This document shows, piece after piece, positions 62,784 through 64,000 of a stretch of 64,000 nt of DNA. The translations under genes and the position numbers were made by a program. Origin of the DNA: Candidatus Epulonipiscium viviparus (GTDB taxonomy: Bacteria; Bacillota; Clostridia; Lachnospirales; Cellulosilyticaceae). Every line of letters starts with the position of its first letter. The stretch's first letter is position 1. The DNA is taken from positions 2,780,662-2,844,661 of the forward strand of contig NZ_CP117982.1 in the NCBI RefSeq assembly GCF_030708075.1, given 5' to 3'. Under the pieces are notes generated by a model. It was not told the origin of the DNA, searched no databases, and saw only the letters and a program-made list of their open reading frames with translations.

Positions 62784-64000
62784 ATGTCAAAAATGAGGAT
62801 GCCTCAAGCCATGAAAGACTTGGGAAAAGGACTATTTAGTAGATTTATAGATAAAAGTAATGCAAGTAAAAAGGCAGAAAAGGCCGAAAAACATGCTGAT
62901 AAAAAGCATATTAACAAAAAGTCTAAAAATAATATGGAACAAGCACCTCGAGCATCTGATGCAATGACTACAATGTCTGCCGAAAAGACGAAAATTCTTG
63001 ATGAAAAAACGAGAGGTGTAGAGGATGTAGAAGCAGATGAGAATGTAACAGCCGCGGATGTGAAAATACAGATGAGAATGTAAAAGCCACAGATGTGAAA
63101 GATGCAAATGAGAAAGCAACAGCCGCAGATGCGAAAAAACAAATGAGAAAGAAACAGCCGAGATGTGAAATGAGAAAGCAACAGCCGCAGATGAGAAAAC
63201 AGCAAATGAGAAAGCAACAGCTGCAGATGAGAAAAGGCAAATGAGAAAGCAACAGCCGCAGATGTGAAAGATGCAAAAGCAACAGCCGCAGATGTGAAAG
63301 ATGCAAATGCGAATGCAACATCTACAGATGAGAAAACGACAAATGCGAATGTAAAAGCTACGGAAGTGAAAACGGCAGATGCGAAAACTGAAAATACAAA
63401 TGTAAAAGCAGCAGATGTGAAAGATGCAAAAGAGAAAGAAACAGCCGCAGATGAAAAAACAGAAAATGAGAAAGAAACAGCAGCAGATGAGAAAACAGCA
63501 AAAGAGAAAGCAACAGCAGCAGATGAGAAAACAGCAAAAGAGAAAGCAACAGCAGCAGATGAGAAAACAGCAAAAGAGAAAGCAACAGCAGCAGATGAGA
63601 AAACAGCAAAAGAGAAAGCAACAGCAGCAGATGAGAAAACAGCAAAAGAGAAAGCAACAGCAGCAGATGAGAAAACAGCAAAAGAGAAAGCAACAGCAGC
63701 AGATGAGAAAACAGCAAAAGAGAAAGCAACAGCAGCAGATGAGAAAACAGCAAAAGAGAAAGCAACAGCAGCAGATGAGAAAACAGCAAAAGAGAAAGCA
63801 ACAGCAGCAGATGAGAAAACAGCAAAAGAGAAAGCAACAGCAGCAGATGAGAAAACAGCAAAAGAGAAAGCAACAGCAGCAGATGAGAAAACAGCAAAAG
63901 AGAAAGCAACAGCAGCAGATGAGAAAACAGCAAAAGAGAATGTAACAGCTACAGATGCGAAAGATGCAAATGAGAAAGCAACAGCCGCAGATGGGAAAAA
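62784..64000 (+). CDS. infB: Putative translation initiation factor IF-2 N-terminal part, repeat-filled and frame-disturbed
   Basis: By position (rimP-nusA-ylxR-ylxQ-next) this should be infB; only its start is in the window and the GTPase domain is not. The first frame gives 'MSKMRMPQAMKDLGKGLFSR' and a Lys/Ala/Glu-rich region up to about 63060. From there to 63242 the repeat reads only if the frame changes five times (losses near 63068, 63138, 63161, 63169 and 63236, the fourth an apparent 8-base loss). From 63240 the original frame is open to the window edge and encodes DEKTAKEKATAA units. An essential gene cannot be dead, so either these are sequence errors, or a start inside the array (for example GTG at 63264) makes a shorter factor. 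Confidence 0.5.
63486..63953 (+). repeat. 36-bp perfect tandem array in the putative infB
   Basis: Twelve copies with identical sequence start at 63486 and step exactly 36 bp to 63882; a thirteenth (63918-63953) is diverged. Each encodes DEKTAKEKATAA. Older, degenerate units of the same 12-residue type fill 63036-63485. The uniform centre and ragged edges suggest recent expansion. Confidence 0.95.

Noticed and set aside
63358..63945. Long frames on both strands in the terminal array (Leu/Ser-rich on minus, Gln/Lys/Arg-rich on plus)
   Set aside because: Same artefact of a perfect 36-bp repeat. The frame continuous with the ATG at 62784, ending in DEKTAKEKATAA units, is the natural one.

Overview
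The window looks like a chromosomal segment of a low-GC Gram-positive anaerobe of the class Clostridia. I infer this from strong AGGAGG ribosome sites, sigma-A promoters with 16-18 base spacers, a rimP-nusA-ylxR-ylxQ cluster, tRNA-dependent amidation genes (gatCAB), an LplB/LplC-type sugar transporter and CheV. Two sulfatases of the anaerobically matured type, glycosidase-like proteins and a complete urea-to-glutamate route suggest a gut or marine-associated host environment with sulfated glycans. A Lachnospirales/Epulopiscium-Cellulosilyticum-like origin is possible, but I cannot prove it from sequence alone.

Layout. 1-1787: end of a urea ABC transporter (urtC'DE). 1801-1929: a remnant of a TRAP permease. 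1980-2498: a YcxB-like membrane protein on the minus strand. 2635-7645: a complete urease operon (ureABCEFGD). 7664-13667 (minus): a sugar ABC transporter and a GH43-like protein; both permease genes carry single-base frameshifts, and a second binding-protein gene survives only as its last codons. 13676-19651 (minus): glutamate synthase gltB-gltD behind an attenuator-like leader. 19865-25000: a polysaccharide deacetylase, an orphan PAS histidine kinase, then a UroD-like protein paired with a sulfatase. 25126-28987: a repeat-rich protein ending in a J-domain, an HNH-nuclease-like protein and an LRAT-fold protein. 29077-36445: a small protein, CorA, Pth, a cation/proton antiporter, a DEDDh exonuclease and PBP1A. 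36712-43985: a second UroD-like protein, then an AspRS-GatC fusion, an Rpn-family nuclease and gatA-gatB. 43998-47001: a small membrane protein and a corrinoid/metallophore transporter. 47006-51220: an FAD oxidoreductase, an MBOAT acyltransferase and CheV. 51395-54655: a large acidic-repeat protein with two PH-like domains. 55500-59030: a second sulfatase with a glycosidase-like protein. 59105-60244 (minus): DUF2085 and three tandem zinc-ribbon genes, one decayed. 60470-64000: rimP, nusA, ylxR, ylxQ and the repeat-filled start of what should be infB.

How the genes work together. Urea is imported by Urt and split by the nickel urease. The ammonia can then enter glutamate through glutamine synthetase (not in the window) and GltBD. 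The AspRS-GatC, GatA and GatB proteins would make Asn-tRNA and/or Gln-tRNA by amidation. The sulfatase, glycosidase and sugar-transporter genes would strip and import sulfated sugars.

The most unusual signal is shared across genes. Three unrelated reading frames (25501-27190, 53189-54055, 63486-63953) contain tandem arrays with the same period, 36 bp or 12 residues, and a fourth has a 12-bp array. Two of the arrays are also where single-base deletions break the frame. This points to one in-frame repeat-expansion process acting on several loci of this genome, or to assembly trouble in such repeats; re-sequencing would tell which.
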